From positions 26,416-90,415 of the forward strand of contig MPNA01000012.1 of assembly GCA_002238785.1 (NCBI GenBank): a stretch of 64,000 bases of DNA. The letters are read 5' to 3'. The notes below the pieces were generated by a model. It saw only the letters and a program-made list of their open reading frames with translations. It searched no databases and was not told the DNA's origin. Numbering within the stretch: the first letter of the stretch is position 1; the number at the start of each line of letters is the position of its first letter. This document shows positions 34,901-43,130 of this stretch, piece after piece. The position numbers and the translations under genes were made by a program. The stretch comes from a bacterium OM1 bin76 (GTDB taxonomy: Bacteria > Actinomycetota > Acidimicrobiia > Spongiisociales > ZC4RG35).

Positions 34901-36289
34901 TCGAGGCAGATCGGCGAACGGCGCCGCCCGCCGCAGCATCACATACAGTTCGTCGACGGATCGTGCGGAAGTGACCACCGCCGCCACGATCTGCTGTGCG
35001 GCCACATCGATGGGATTGCGGGGAATCACCGTGCTCTCCACCTCTGCGGCCCGCATCCTCTGCGCCACCACCGTGGAGGTGAGCAGGTCCCCGCGGTACT
35101 TGGGAAACAGCTTGGCCCGGCTGGTCCCCCCCACCTGGTGGCCGGACCTTCCCACCCGCTGCAGGCCCGACGCCACCCCGGGGGGAGACTCGATCTGGAC
35201 CACCAGGTCCACCGCTCCCATGTCGATGCCCAATTCCAGCGAGGAGGTGGCGACCACCGCCCGCAGTTCACCCCTCTTGAGCCCGTCCTCGATCTCGAGG
35301 CGGCGATGGCGGGCCACCGACCCGTGATGGGCCAGGGCGATCTCGGCCTCGGCCAGGTTGTTCAGTTCCGCGCACACCCTCTCGGCCAGGCGCCGGCTGT
35401 TGGTGAACACGATGGTGGAATTGTGCTGGTTCACCAACTCCAGCAGTCGCTGGTAAATGGACGGCCAGATCGACCGGGTTTGGGTGTCGCTGTCGGCGTC
35501 CACCTCGGGCCGCGTCATGTCCTGGCTGGGCACCACCAGTTCCAGGTCCACCGAACGGGGTCGGGCGGCGTCGATGATGGTGACCGAGCGGGGCTTCCAC
35601 GACCCTTCCGGGTGGTCAACCGTTCCCCCTCCCAGGAACCGGGCGATGGTTTCCAGGGGACGCTGGGTGGCGGAGAGACCGATCCGCTGCGGCGCCATCT
35701 CAGTGATTTCCTCAAGGCGCTCAAGTGAAATGGCCAGATGGGCGCCTCGCTTGTTGCCCGCCACCGCATGCACTTCATCGACGATCACCCACTGCACCGA
35801 GGTGAGGCGCTGGCGCGCTGCCGAGGTGAGCATCAGGTAGAGGGACTCGGGGGTGGTGATCAGGATGTCGGCAGGTCTGCGCACCATCTTCTGGCGGTCG
35901 GAGGCGGGGGTGTCACCGGTGCGCATGAAGGTGGTCAGGGTGGGCGGGGGCGCCATCCCCAGTCGCACCGCGGTGTGGTGGATCCCGGCCAGCGGGGCCC
36001 GCAGGTTCCGCTCGATGTCGTAGGCCAGGGCCTTGAGGGGTGAGATGTACAGCAGGCGACAGCGCTGCGCAGTGGGTGGAAGGGCCTGGTGGCAGAGTTG
36101 GTCGATGGTCCAGAGGAAGGCGGCCAGGGTCTTCCCGGACCCGGTGGGCGCTTGTATCAAGGTGTGCTCACCGGACGCGATGGCGGGCCAGCCTTGCGCC
36201 TGGGCAGGCGTGGGCGATTCGAAAGTGGCCTCGAACCAGGCTCGGGTGGCGGGGGTGAACTGCTGCAGGACCGGTTTTTCCATGGTCAA
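31862..36289 (-). CDS. lhr: Lhr-family superfamily-2 helicase
   Basis: 1475 residues, a normal length for full-length Lhr. Motifs: Walker A APTGSGKTLAAF, DEVH, SATQRP, VATSSLELGIDMG and QRVGRSGHQVG, all in the first 400 residues. A winged helix and beta-barrel Lhr core follow, then a long C-terminal region with further winged-helix-like segments. Mycobacterial Lhr is a DNA-damage-induced 3'-5' helicase that unwinds RNA:DNA hybrids. It is the last of four minus-strand genes, 84 nt downstream of the TIGR03084 gene. Confidence 0.93.
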   Translation of the reverse strand: MTMEKPVLQQFTPATRAWFEATFESPTPAQAQGWPAIASGEHTLIQAPTGSGKTLAAFLWTIDQLCHQALPPTAQRCRLLYISPLKALAYDIERNLRAPLAGIHHTAVRLGMAPPPTLTTFMRTGDTPASDRQKMVRRPADILITTPESLYLMLTSAARQRLTSVQWVIVDEVHAVAGNKRGAHLAISLERLEEITEMAPQRIGLSATQRPLETIARFLGGGTVDHPEGSWKPRSVTIIDAARPRSVDLELVVPSQDMTRPEVDADSDTQTRSIWPSIYQRLLELVNQHNSTIVFTNSRRLAERVCAELNNLAEAEIALAHHGSVARHRRLEIEDGLKRGELRAVVATSSLELGIDMGAVDLVVQIESPPGVASGLQRVGRSGHQVGGTSRAKLFPKYRGDLLTSTVVAQRMRAAEVESTVIPRNPIDVAAQQIVAAVVTSARSVDELYVMLRRAAPFADLPREVFIGTLDMLAGRYPSDLFAELRPRVVWDRVEDTVTARSGARLLAVTNAGVIPDRGLYRVQLSDGSRVGELDEEMVYESRPGDVFLLGASSWRISEITHDRIEVLPAPGVPAQMPFWRGDTIGRSAETGLAIGRFLREMAAMASPDATRRLMDQEGLDEWAAQNLVAYLEEQRSSGSVIPDDRTLVVERFRDEIGDWRLVVLSPLGARVHAPWAMAVMDRLRSRRGVEIDAAWSDDGIIFRFPDADRPPSADDILLSPDEVSDLLMKHLSGTALFASRFREAAARALLLPRRRPGHRTPLWLQRRRSADLLSVARRFDSFPIILETYREVLQDDFDLPYLRTLLADLRNRRLRLAEVDLVHPSPFASSLMQAFLAGYLYETDGPAAERKAMAITLDRRLLSQLLGEGEIGELISAEVAASVELELQHLTDEKQVRGPDGVHDLLRNLGPLTFRDLELRSADPQSFLRDLQEARRVIEVRVAGLGVWAAVEDAGRLRDALGCQLPPGVPAVFAEPVEDPLGDVVGRYARTHAPFPASQAATALGLPTSVVEEVLARLAREARVLRGVFRTGGPREWVDTEVLRRLKRRSLATLRRQVEPVGPNALARMLIAWNLIEEQPSPGAGSLLETISQMQGYPIPASMLESDVLAVRHPKPALRLDQLLAEGRVIWVGRGSLGSRDGKVTLYLRDQFPQLDPGPQEDSPDLPLHRAIRDHLERRGASFFADIFRAAAAPDLWEVVDALWDLVWAGLVTNDSIHPLRAHLRARRFRRPRGRKLTFPPDTAGRWSLVSHHEEPNPVSPTEQYAAWGAQLLDRYGIVTRAVVASEGIPGGFTALYPVLARMEETGRARRGYFVEGLGGAQFALPGAVDRLREEAEPRMVILAACDPANPYGAAISWPRLEEARLARAAGCHVALWNGELAAFLNRRRLTVLEAGERRLEILAEGLANLAGRTRRFRIDHINETPASDHPLAGPLGDQGFVISPQGLAFPPDPRRYRPSAWEGSGQGRGTGQA

Positions 36290-36373
36290 GGGTGAGGGTA
36301 GGAGACCCCGGTGACAAATGACGCCCGACCAGGGCCGCCGGTGCCGCTGGGCCGGGCCGGTTCACCGGACCGG

Positions 36374-37105
36374 TCAGTAGATGGAGACCATCTCCAGCGC
36401 CTGCTCGGCGTATTCGGTGGAGCACTCCAGGGTGGTCTCCGAGGGTCCCAGGCGGTGCACCGCAAGCCGGGCCCATTCGGAGGCGCTTCCCTTGATGCAG
36501 TGGGGAGAATCCTCATCTCCGTAGACCCACTTGTAGTACTGCGGTCCGATCACCTCCACCCGGATGGGGTGGTATTGCTCTCCGTGGTCTTCGTATTGAG
36601 AGGGCAGTGTGACCCAGCCCAATTCGCAGATGTGGCGGATGCGAGTGGTGTCCTCGTACTCCTCACCGACGGCCTCGTAGATATCCAGCCCGTATGCCCA
36701 GGTCTCGGTGAGGCGGTTGGCGGCCACGTTCTTTGCCGGCACGGTGCCGTTGAACCAGGGGGTGCGCTGGGAGGCGCTCATTTCCGAGAGGGGTTCGATC
36801 AGCGTGGCGCGGCCCTTTCTCCACCACTCGATCACATCCTGGGGTCGGATGTCCCGGCCCCGTTGAATCCCTTCCCAGACCAGGTCCCCGAATGCGTCGA
36901 AGTAGGCGGCGGGAGGAGGCTCGCCGAGCACGGTCTGGGCGGCCAGTTCCTCGAAGTGGGCCAGGTGGCTGACCGTGTCCCGTATATCCCAGCCTTCCAC
37001 GGCAGTGGGAGTGCTCCAGTCGCGCACCGGAATCTTCTGAAGATATTGATCGAGTGACTGTTGCTCTGCTACCAAATCGGAGAGGATGGTTCGCACCACC
37101 ACCAT
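36374..37105 (-). CDS. TIGR03084-type metal-binding protein (maleylpyruvate isomerase/DinB-like)
   Basis: 243 residues. TPTAVEGWDIRDTVSHLAHFEELAA carries the first metal His region of the mycothiol-dependent DinB-like fold, and TETWAYGLDIYEAVG holds the second ligand segment. Actinobacterial relatives are thought to bind a divalent metal and use mycothiol or similar thiols; the substrate here is unknown. It starts 4 nt after the AAA gene stop, so it belongs to the same run. Confidence 0.8.
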   Translation of the reverse strand: MVVVRTILSDLVAEQQSLDQYLQKIPVRDWSTPTAVEGWDIRDTVSHLAHFEELAAQTVLGEPPPAAYFDAFGDLVWEGIQRGRDIRPQDVIEWWRKGRATLIEPLSEMSASQRTPWFNGTVPAKNVAANRLTETWAYGLDIYEAVGEEYEDTTRIRHICELGWVTLPSQYEDHGEQYHPIRVEVIGPQYYKWVYGDEDSPHCIKGSASEWARLAVHRLGPSETTLECSTEYAEQALEMVSIY

Positions 37106-37109
37106 TCTA

Positions 37110-38123
37110 TCACATTTGTACTGCGGGTTCTCCGAAGGGCGGCCCGCCGGGGCCCTGCCTCACCACAGCCCGCCATACCGTCTCGTAATGATCCCGGTCG
37201 TGGGGGTCCACCCTGGGCAGGACCAATTCCTCCCATGCCCGGCGCAGGGGGTCGGGGTGTCCCGAGAACATGCGCAAGCCGGTGGGAAGCCGGTCCAGCG
37301 CTCCTCGCAGAGAGATGGGAGTCTCCACCCTGGTGTCGGCGTCGGGCGCCTCGAAGGAGGCGTTGACGTCCACGGTGAGGCGGGAGATGGCCTCCACGAA
37401 AGGCGGGGCCATGGCCGGGTATCGCAATTCCAGCATCGATCTCACCTGTGAGGCGGTGGGGAAACTCTTCTCCCAGATCACCCACCGGTCGGCGAAGGCC
37501 TTGTTGAGCGTTTGGGTCCCGGCGTAGTCCCGCAGGTCGGTGGGGTTCATGGTCCCGAAGATGCGCACATCGTCTCTCAGCCGGATTGTCTCACCGGTGG
37601 GCAGGTCCAAGGCGGCATAGCGGTCCAGGAGGCCGTGCAGGGCGAACAGGGTCTCGGCGCCGGCCGCATTCAATTCCGACAGGTTGATCAGGGCGGGTCC
37701 CCGCAGGGCGCGGGTGATGTCGCCGTCCTCCCATCGGCTCTCCGTTCCGCCCTTGCCGTCTCCGTGGAGGCGGGTGGACCCGATCAGTGTCAGGTCCCTG
37801 ACCTCGCCGGTCAGGGGAATCCGGTAGTAGGGCAGTCTCAGGCGGGCCGCGAACTGCTCGATGTCGTGGTCCTTTCCGGTGCCCATATGACCCCGAACCG
37901 CGATGTGCAACGGGACGTACCCCGGCGGCCGCATCCGGTGCACCTTTTCCAGCGCCGCAAACCGATAGAGCATGCCCAGGTCGACGTAGTAGGGGTCGGG
38001 TTCGGGGATCTTCCCCATGCGCTGGCGGTAGTCGGGCAACTCCGTGGACACGTCGAAAGGCGCCAGGCTGATCTGGCGCTCCGGCACTCCGGAAGGGTGG
38101 GAGAAGACTGCGGGGCCGCTCAT
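37110..38123 (-). CDS. MoxR/CobS-like AAA protein with altered Walker motifs
   Basis: 337 residues. The AAA core is PLHIAVRGHMGTGKD (Walker A, Lys84 followed by Asp85, not Thr/Ser). Walker B is ALINLSELN (144-152), where Ser149 replaces the usual Asp and Glu150 remains. Sensor 1 is GTMNPTD (Asn193). The IPLTGEVRDLTLIGS segment and GTQTLNKAFADRWVIW match the CobS branch, which works with a VWA partner. The partner is encoded immediately upstream with a 4-nt overlap (ATGA). ATP hydrolysis may be weakened; nucleotide binding could remain. The target of the pair is unknown. Confidence 0.82.
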   Translation of the reverse strand: MSGPAVFSHPSGVPERQISLAPFDVSTELPDYRQRMGKIPEPDPYYVDLGMLYRFAALEKVHRMRPPGYVPLHIAVRGHMGTGKDHDIEQFAARLRLPYYRIPLTGEVRDLTLIGSTRLHGDGKGGTESRWEDGDITRALRGPALINLSELNAAGAETLFALHGLLDRYAALDLPTGETIRLRDDVRIFGTMNPTDLRDYAGTQTLNKAFADRWVIWEKSFPTASQVRSMLELRYPAMAPPFVEAISRLTVDVNASFEAPDADTRVETPISLRGALDRLPTGLRMFSGHPDPLRRAWEELVLPRVDPHDRDHYETVWRAVVRQGPGGPPFGEPAVQM

Positions 38124-40174
38124 GCCGCCGGCGCCTTCAGCCCCACCAGGCTCCTTCTCAACAGGTCCTTGGTGCCGGCCACCATGGCTCTGGTCAGGTC
38201 CTCGGGGTGATGCACCACTTGATGGCGCGGGTAGGCGGCCGCCACGGTGTCGTCGCCGATCCCGATTCCCAGCACGGTGGCGCCGCCCCGTTCGACGGCG
38301 TCTACCGCGTTGGCAAGATTGCGGACCGATCCCCGGGTCATTCCATCAGCGAGGACCATCAGGAGCCTGGTCTCCGCTCCCTGGGTGGCCAGTCGCTCGG
38401 CGGCGTGGATCACGTTCAGCTCGTCCACGTTGGCGGCCTTGTCGAACATCGAGACGGGCGGCGTGCTGCGGGGGTCTCTGCTGGCCAGTCGCAGCGCCTC
38501 CCTGGGGGCGAAGGCGGTCCACAGCATTCCTGCCAGCAGTCCCTCGGCGTCGGACCAGCGGGTGTCGAAAGGTTTGATGAGATAGTGGTTTACAGTAGTG
38601 GCGAGCCGATCGGCCGAAGTTCCGTGGCTGGCCCGCAGCCCGGCGGTGGACTGGCTGAGCGACCGGGTGTAGGTCCACTCGGTGTCGTGCTCCCGGGCCG
38701 CGAACGACCGGTTGAAGATGCTCACCTCGAAGTCGATCTGCAGTTCGTGGCACAGCCTGGCCACGGTCCAGGCGCCCAGCAGGGCGGCGGCCATGCCCCA
38801 TCCGGTGCGGAGTCGGCTGTTGCTGCGTGACTGCAGCATCGATGCCGACCCGTCCACCAGCAGGCTCACCGCATAGCGCCGGCGGGTGGGAAAGTGCCGC
38901 CGCTCGTAGAGGCGCTGGTAGAGACCGGCGCCGATGAACAGCGCCGAGTAGGGGGAGACGTCGCCCTGGTCGAATCCCGACCGCAAACCCCGCCGCTGGT
39001 TGGCTGCGAACAGGTGGAACAACTCCCCGGACACCCGTCGAGGGGTGACGCCCCACTGGTGGGCCGCCTCCCGGTAAGCCTCCCGTCCCTTTTGGGCGAA
39101 GCGGGAGAAGGTAGTGGGCGCCGGGGAGATCACCAGCCGCCCGCTCTGCCCGTTGGGCAGGTGGATCACCGGCGCCGCGCCGATCCGCAGCAGTTGATCG
39201 GTGGTGGAGCGGTCGGTGTCACGAGCGAGTCGCGTCTGCTGAGCCGTCCCGCGTCGGGCGCCGATGGCCTGCCGGTAGGAGTCAGCCGCAGCCACTGCGG
39301 GGCTGGGCAGGCGGACCATGTCCAGGGCCTGGGCCACCTTGTCGGCCACCGCCTTGGAGGCCACCGACTCCCTGGGGGTGCCGGGCGGCAGCAGGCGGTG
39401 GTCGATGGCGATCCGCAGCAGGACCAGGGCGGCTTCCCCGACTTCCCAGGGATCCTCCAGCGCCGCAATCTCCGACAGCACGTCGGAGGCCTCGTTCACC
39501 GCCGTTTGGACATCGCCCTCCAGAAAGTCGGGCGGTTGGTGGGCGGGGTAGGAGTTGGTGACCGCCAAAAACGCGGCGGTGGCGAACTGGGAGATGGGAG
39601 GTTCGGATTTCACGGAGGGCGCCGCCGCCCGATAGAGATCATCCAGTATCGACCGGGCCCCGGGATAATTCGCCAGGCCCCGTTGTTCCTGGCGGGCGTC
39701 CTCCAGGGCAAAGAACAGCATCACCGCCACTTCCCCCCCGATCTTCTCCACGGCCGCCAGCAGGTCCACCGGGTCGGGGTCCAGATGGGGCCGGGCGGAG
39801 TCCTCGCCCAGCAGCACCGCCCAGTGGGCGGGGATGGGCCTCTCCTCGTCGAATTGGCTGGATATCAGGTGCACCACCTCGTGAAAGGCGGATGCCACCG
39901 CCACCTCTTCGGGTGTGACCGGCGCCCGTCGTTGGTACGCGGCTTGAAAGAGGCGTGGGTCGCAGACCACCTCTCCGGGGACCGTGTGGGAAAACGAGCC
40001 CAGCCGCACGTTGAGGTCGGGATCGGCCGACAGGGTCCGGGCAAAGCGGGTTATGGCGGGGGCCACCTTCTGGTAGCGGCTCACCACTTCTTCGATCTCG
40101 GTCTCCTGGGGGGAGAGGAGACGCCGGAGCACGGTCGCGGAACGAGAGGGCATAACCTCCTCATTATGCCTCAT
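38120..40174 (-). CDS. VWA-domain protein with HExxH motif, CobT-like
   Basis: 684 residues. A C-terminal von Willebrand A domain carries a MIDAS (VDGSAS, Asp441-Ser443-Ser445, and later VLADG). In the N-terminal half, FHEVVHL (His98-His102) is a metalloprotease-like HExxH motif and FFALEDARQEQ (Glu158) offers a third ligand, an arrangement that also echoes CobT-type EDAR segments. CobT/NorD-like proteins act with CobS/MoxR-like AAA partners to insert metal or remodel an enzyme. No chelatase or Nor/Cob genes are nearby. ATG 40174 is used; Met8 at 40153 has GAGGAGG but only 2 nt away. Confidence 0.8.
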   Translation of the reverse strand: MRHNEEVMPSRSATVLRRLLSPQETEIEEVVSRYQKVAPAITRFARTLSADPDLNVRLGSFSHTVPGEVVCDPRLFQAAYQRRAPVTPEEVAVASAFHEVVHLISSQFDEERPIPAHWAVLLGEDSARPHLDPDPVDLLAAVEKIGGEVAVMLFFALEDARQEQRGLANYPGARSILDDLYRAAAPSVKSEPPISQFATAAFLAVTNSYPAHQPPDFLEGDVQTAVNEASDVLSEIAALEDPWEVGEAALVLLRIAIDHRLLPPGTPRESVASKAVADKVAQALDMVRLPSPAVAAADSYRQAIGARRGTAQQTRLARDTDRSTTDQLLRIGAAPVIHLPNGQSGRLVISPAPTTFSRFAQKGREAYREAAHQWGVTPRRVSGELFHLFAANQRRGLRSGFDQGDVSPYSALFIGAGLYQRLYERRHFPTRRRYAVSLLVDGSASMLQSRSNSRLRTGWGMAAALLGAWTVARLCHELQIDFEVSIFNRSFAAREHDTEWTYTRSLSQSTAGLRASHGTSADRLATTVNHYLIKPFDTRWSDAEGLLAGMLWTAFAPREALRLASRDPRSTPPVSMFDKAANVDELNVIHAAERLATQGAETRLLMVLADGMTRGSVRNLANAVDAVERGGATVLGIGIGDDTVAAAYPRHQVVHHPEDLTRAMVAGTKDLLRRSLVGLKAPAA

Positions 40175-40200
40175 CCGTTCCTCTACACTTTCCGGTTGGC

Positions 40201-41454
40201 ATGACTCATTTTCAGCTAACCACTCTTCCCAACGGTCTTCGCGTCATCACCGAGCAGATGCCGACGCTTCGTTCGGTGGCGGTGGGGTGCTGGGTGGACA
40301 CCGGCGCCCGCGACGAGTGGGCCACCGAAGCCGGAGCGTCCCACTTCCTGGAGCACCTGCTGTTCAAGGGGACCGAGGACCTTTCCGCTCGACACATTTC
40401 AGAGACCTTCGACGGGATGGGGGCGGAGTCCAATGCCTTCACCTCCAAGGAACAGACCTGCTACTGGGCTCGGCTGGTGGATGAAGACCTGCCGGTGGGG
40501 CTGCGCCTTCTATCGGAGATGCTGCAGCGCCCCGCCTTCCGGCAGAACGAGATCGACTCGGAACGCCAGGTGGTGTTCGAAGAGATCAACATGCACGAGG
40601 ACGACCCGCAGGACTCGGCTTTCGAAGCCTTCACCCGGGCGCATTACAACGGCCACGCCCTGGGCAAACCGGTGCTGGGAACCAGGGAGTCGATCGGAGC
40701 GATGACCCGCGATGCGCTGCATGGCTACTGGGATCGGCGCTACGGGCCCCGTTCCACCGTGGTGGCCCTGGCCGGGGCCGTGGAGCACACCGAGGCCGTG
40801 GAACTCGCCGAGGAGTTGTTCGGCGAGTGGTCGGGAGACGGGGTCGGCCACGAATACCACCCGAATACCTGCGGCGCCTCGGTGGGGTTGGTGGAGAGGG
40901 AGACCGAGCAGGCCCACCTGGTGCTAGGCGGCGATGGGATGGGTCGTTCCGATGACCGGCGCTGGGCGTTGGGCGTTCTGAACATGGTGCTGGGCGTGGG
41001 GATGTCCTCGCGGCTGTTCACCAGCGTTCGCGAGGAGCGGGGGTTGGCCTACGCCATCTTCAGTTTCAACCACTCCTATGCCGACAACGGTTTGTGGGGC
41101 GTGTACGTGGGCACCACCCCCGCACAGACCGGCCAGGTCATGGAGATCATCGAAGACCAGCTTTCCCAACTGATGAAGGACGGCATCACCGAGGCCGAAT
41201 TGGAGAAGGCCCGAGGAGCGGCGCGGGGATCGCTGGCCCTGGCCATGGAGGACTCGCGGAGCCGGATGATCAGACTGGGCCGTGATGAGATCTGCGGATT
41301 GGAGCACCTCTCGATGGATGAGCGACTGCAGCGTCTGCTGTCGGTGGACCGGGACCAGGTGATGGAGGTGGCTGGTCAGATGTTCTCGGGACCCCGGACC
41401 CTGGGGGCGGTGGGCCCCTTCGTCGAGTCGGACCTGATCGGTTACGTGGAATGA
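40201..41454 (+). CDS. M16 (pitrilysin/processing-peptidase) zinc protease
   Basis: 417 residues. The inverted zinc motif HFLEHLLFKGTE (HxxEH) lies near residue 50, and the downstream Glu lies in SERQVVFEEINMHEDDP. The C-terminal half (LGVGMSSRLFTSVREERGLAYAI) is the typical inactive M16 repeat with its R/Y pair. It is divergent from the VWA gene with only 26 nt between starts; TACACT at 40184-40189 is a possible -10. It overlaps dapB by 4 nt. Similar M16-dapB-dapA strings are common in actinobacteria. Confidence 0.93.
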   Translation: MTHFQLTTLPNGLRVITEQMPTLRSVAVGCWVDTGARDEWATEAGASHFLEHLLFKGTEDLSARHISETFDGMGAESNAFTSKEQTCYWARLVDEDLPVGLRLLSEMLQRPAFRQNEIDSERQVVFEEINMHEDDPQDSAFEAFTRAHYNGHALGKPVLGTRESIGAMTRDALHGYWDRRYGPRSTVVALAGAVEHTEAVELAEELFGEWSGDGVGHEYHPNTCGASVGLVERETEQAHLVLGGDGMGRSDDRRWALGVLNMVLGVGMSSRLFTSVREERGLAYAIFSFNHSYADNGLWGVYVGTTPAQTGQVMEIIEDQLSQLMKDGITEAELEKARGAARGSLALAMEDSRSRMIRLGRDEICGLEHLSMDERLQRLLSVDRDQVMEVAGQMFSGPRTLGAVGPFVESDLIGYVE

Positions 41455-42209
41455 CCATCCGGGTGGGGGTGGCCGGAGCGCTGGGCCGGATGGGCTCGGT
41501 TATCGCCGAGGCGCTCGCCACCGCTTCCGACCTGGAACTGGTGGCGGGATTCGACCTCCACCGGGGAGAAGTGGCCGGGATACCGGTGCGCGAAGACATC
41601 GAGTGCCTGGCTTCCGCCCAGGTGGTGGTGGACTTCACCCACCCCGACGTGGTGATGGACAACCTGGCCCGGTACCTGCAGATGGGCTGTCACGCCGTGG
41701 TGGGAACCTCCGGGCTCACCGCCGAGCGGATCACCGCGGTCCGCCGGATGTGGCCATCTGACAGTCCCTCCAACTGCCTGATCGTCCCCAACTTCTCCAT
41801 CGGAGCGGTGCTGATGATGCGTTTTGCCGAAGCCGCCGCCGGGTTCTTCCAAGCCTCCGAGGTGATCGAGTTGCATCATGACCGAAAAGCCGACGCTCCG
41901 TCGGGGACGGCCGTGGCCACCGCGGCCGCCATGGCCGAGTCGGGGAGGCAGGCACGCGCCGTGGAGTCCGAGGAACTCATTGGCGGGGCGCTGGGGGCCA
42001 GGGTCGAGGGAGTGCCGGTCCACTCGGTGCGCCTGCCGGGCCTTCTCGCCCACCAGGAAGTGCTGTTGGGCAACCCCGGGGAGATTCTCACCATCCGTCA
42101 CGACTCAACCGACCGGGTCTCCTTCCTCCCGGGGGTCCTGCTGGCCGTCCGAGGGGTGGCGGGCCTGCAAGCCGGGGTGACGGTGGGCCTGGGAGTCCTG
42201 CTGGAGTAA
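41451..42209 (+). CDS. dapB: 4-hydroxy-tetrahydrodipicolinate reductase
   Basis: Second step of the diaminopimelate branch, NAD(P)H-dependent. VGVAGALGRMG is the nucleotide-binding loop, DFTHPDV and VVGTSGLT follow, and ELHHDRKADAPSGTA is the substrate-binding signature with catalytic His and Lys. 252 residues, normal. ATG 41451 overlaps the M16 stop (ATGA). Confidence 0.95.
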   Translation: MTIRVGVAGALGRMGSVIAEALATASDLELVAGFDLHRGEVAGIPVREDIECLASAQVVVDFTHPDVVMDNLARYLQMGCHAVVGTSGLTAERITAVRRMWPSDSPSNCLIVPNFSIGAVLMMRFAEAAAGFFQASEVIELHHDRKADAPSGTAVATAAAMAESGRQARAVESEELIGGALGARVEGVPVHSVRLPGLLAHQEVLLGNPGEILTIRHDSTDRVSFLPGVLLAVRGVAGLQAGVTVGLGVLLE

Positions 42210-42226
42210 GCCCGAGGGCCTGGGGC

Positions 42227-42232
42227 TATCCT
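42227..42232 (+). promoter_or_regulatory. Putative -10 box for leaderless dapA
   Basis: TATCCT ends 7 nt before the GTG at 42240, matching the leaderless pattern seen at gcvH and the FHA gene. dapA may thus be transcribed separately from dapB. Confidence 0.4.
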
Positions 42233-42239
42233 CCCCTTT

Positions 42240-43130
42240 GTGAGTTCTGAGAGTCCGCCGTTCGGCCGGGTGCTGACCGCTATGGTCACGCCGTTCGGCG
42301 CCGACGGTTCACTGGACTCCGAGCAGGCCGGCCGCCTGGCGCGGCACCTGGTTGAGAACGGGTCGGAGGGGTTGGTGATCACCGGCACCACCGGCGAGTC
42401 GCCCACCCTCTCCACCGGCGAGAAGGTGAGGCTGTACGAAGCGGTCTCCGAAGCCGTGGGGGACCGGGCCATGGTGGTGGCCGGCACCGGCACCTACGAC
42501 ACGGCCGGTTCGGTGAAGCTCAGCCGCATGGCCGCCCAAGCCGGGTGCGGCGGGGTGATGGCGGTCACCCCCTACTACAACAAGCCCACTCAGGGGGGAC
42601 TGGTGGCCCATTTCGAGGCCATCGCCGACGCCACCGAGTTGCCGTTGCTGGTCTACAACATCCCATCCCGCACCTCCCGGCTGATCGAGATCGAGACCCT
42701 GGCTCGCCTTGCCGAACACCCCAACATCGTGGCAACCAAGGACGCGGTGATGGACCTGGACTTCACATCTGGGACGGTGGGCGCCGCGCCGGGGCTCACC
42801 ATCTATTCCGGACAGGACTCCTACACCCTGCCGATGATGTCGGTGGGTGCGGTGGGGGTGGTCTCGGTGATCTCCCACCTGGCCGGCCCCACCGTGGCGC
42901 AGATGGTGCATGCGGCGGTGGCGGGAGACTACCGGAAGGCGGCAGCGCTGCACCATGCGTTGATCCCCCTTGGGATGGCGTGTTTCATGGAGACCAATCC
43001 CGGCCCGGTCAAGGCTGCCCTCGGGGAGAGTTGGGGACCGGTGGGAGGTCCGCGGCTGCCCCTGGTGGCCCCGTCCGAGCAGACCCTTCGAGCCGTGAGG
43101 GAGGCTTTGGCAGGTTTGAGCCAAGGGTGA
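42240..43130 (+). CDS. dapA: 4-hydroxy-tetrahydrodipicolinate synthase
   Basis: Condenses pyruvate with aspartate semialdehyde to start the lysine/DAP branch. GTTGESPTL is the substrate loop, YYNKPTQGG and YNIPSRT are typical, and the Schiff-base Lys lies in IVATKDAVMD. 296 residues. Start is GTG 42240. It overlaps the RNase J start by GTGA, a dapA-rnj order common in actinobacteria. Confidence 0.95.
   Translation: MSSESPPFGRVLTAMVTPFGADGSLDSEQAGRLARHLVENGSEGLVITGTTGESPTLSTGEKVRLYEAVSEAVGDRAMVVAGTGTYDTAGSVKLSRMAAQAGCGGVMAVTPYYNKPTQGGLVAHFEAIADATELPLLVYNIPSRTSRLIEIETLARLAEHPNIVATKDAVMDLDFTSGTVGAAPGLTIYSGQDSYTLPMMSVGAVGVVSVISHLAGPTVAQMVHAAVAGDYRKAAALHHALIPLGMACFMETNPGPVKAALGESWGPVGGPRLPLVAPSEQTLRAVREALAGLSQG

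Noticed and set aside
33818..35728. 636-codon plus-strand frame
   Set aside because: Antisense to the Lhr helicase motifs; His/Gln/Gly-rich composition typical of high-GC shadow frames.
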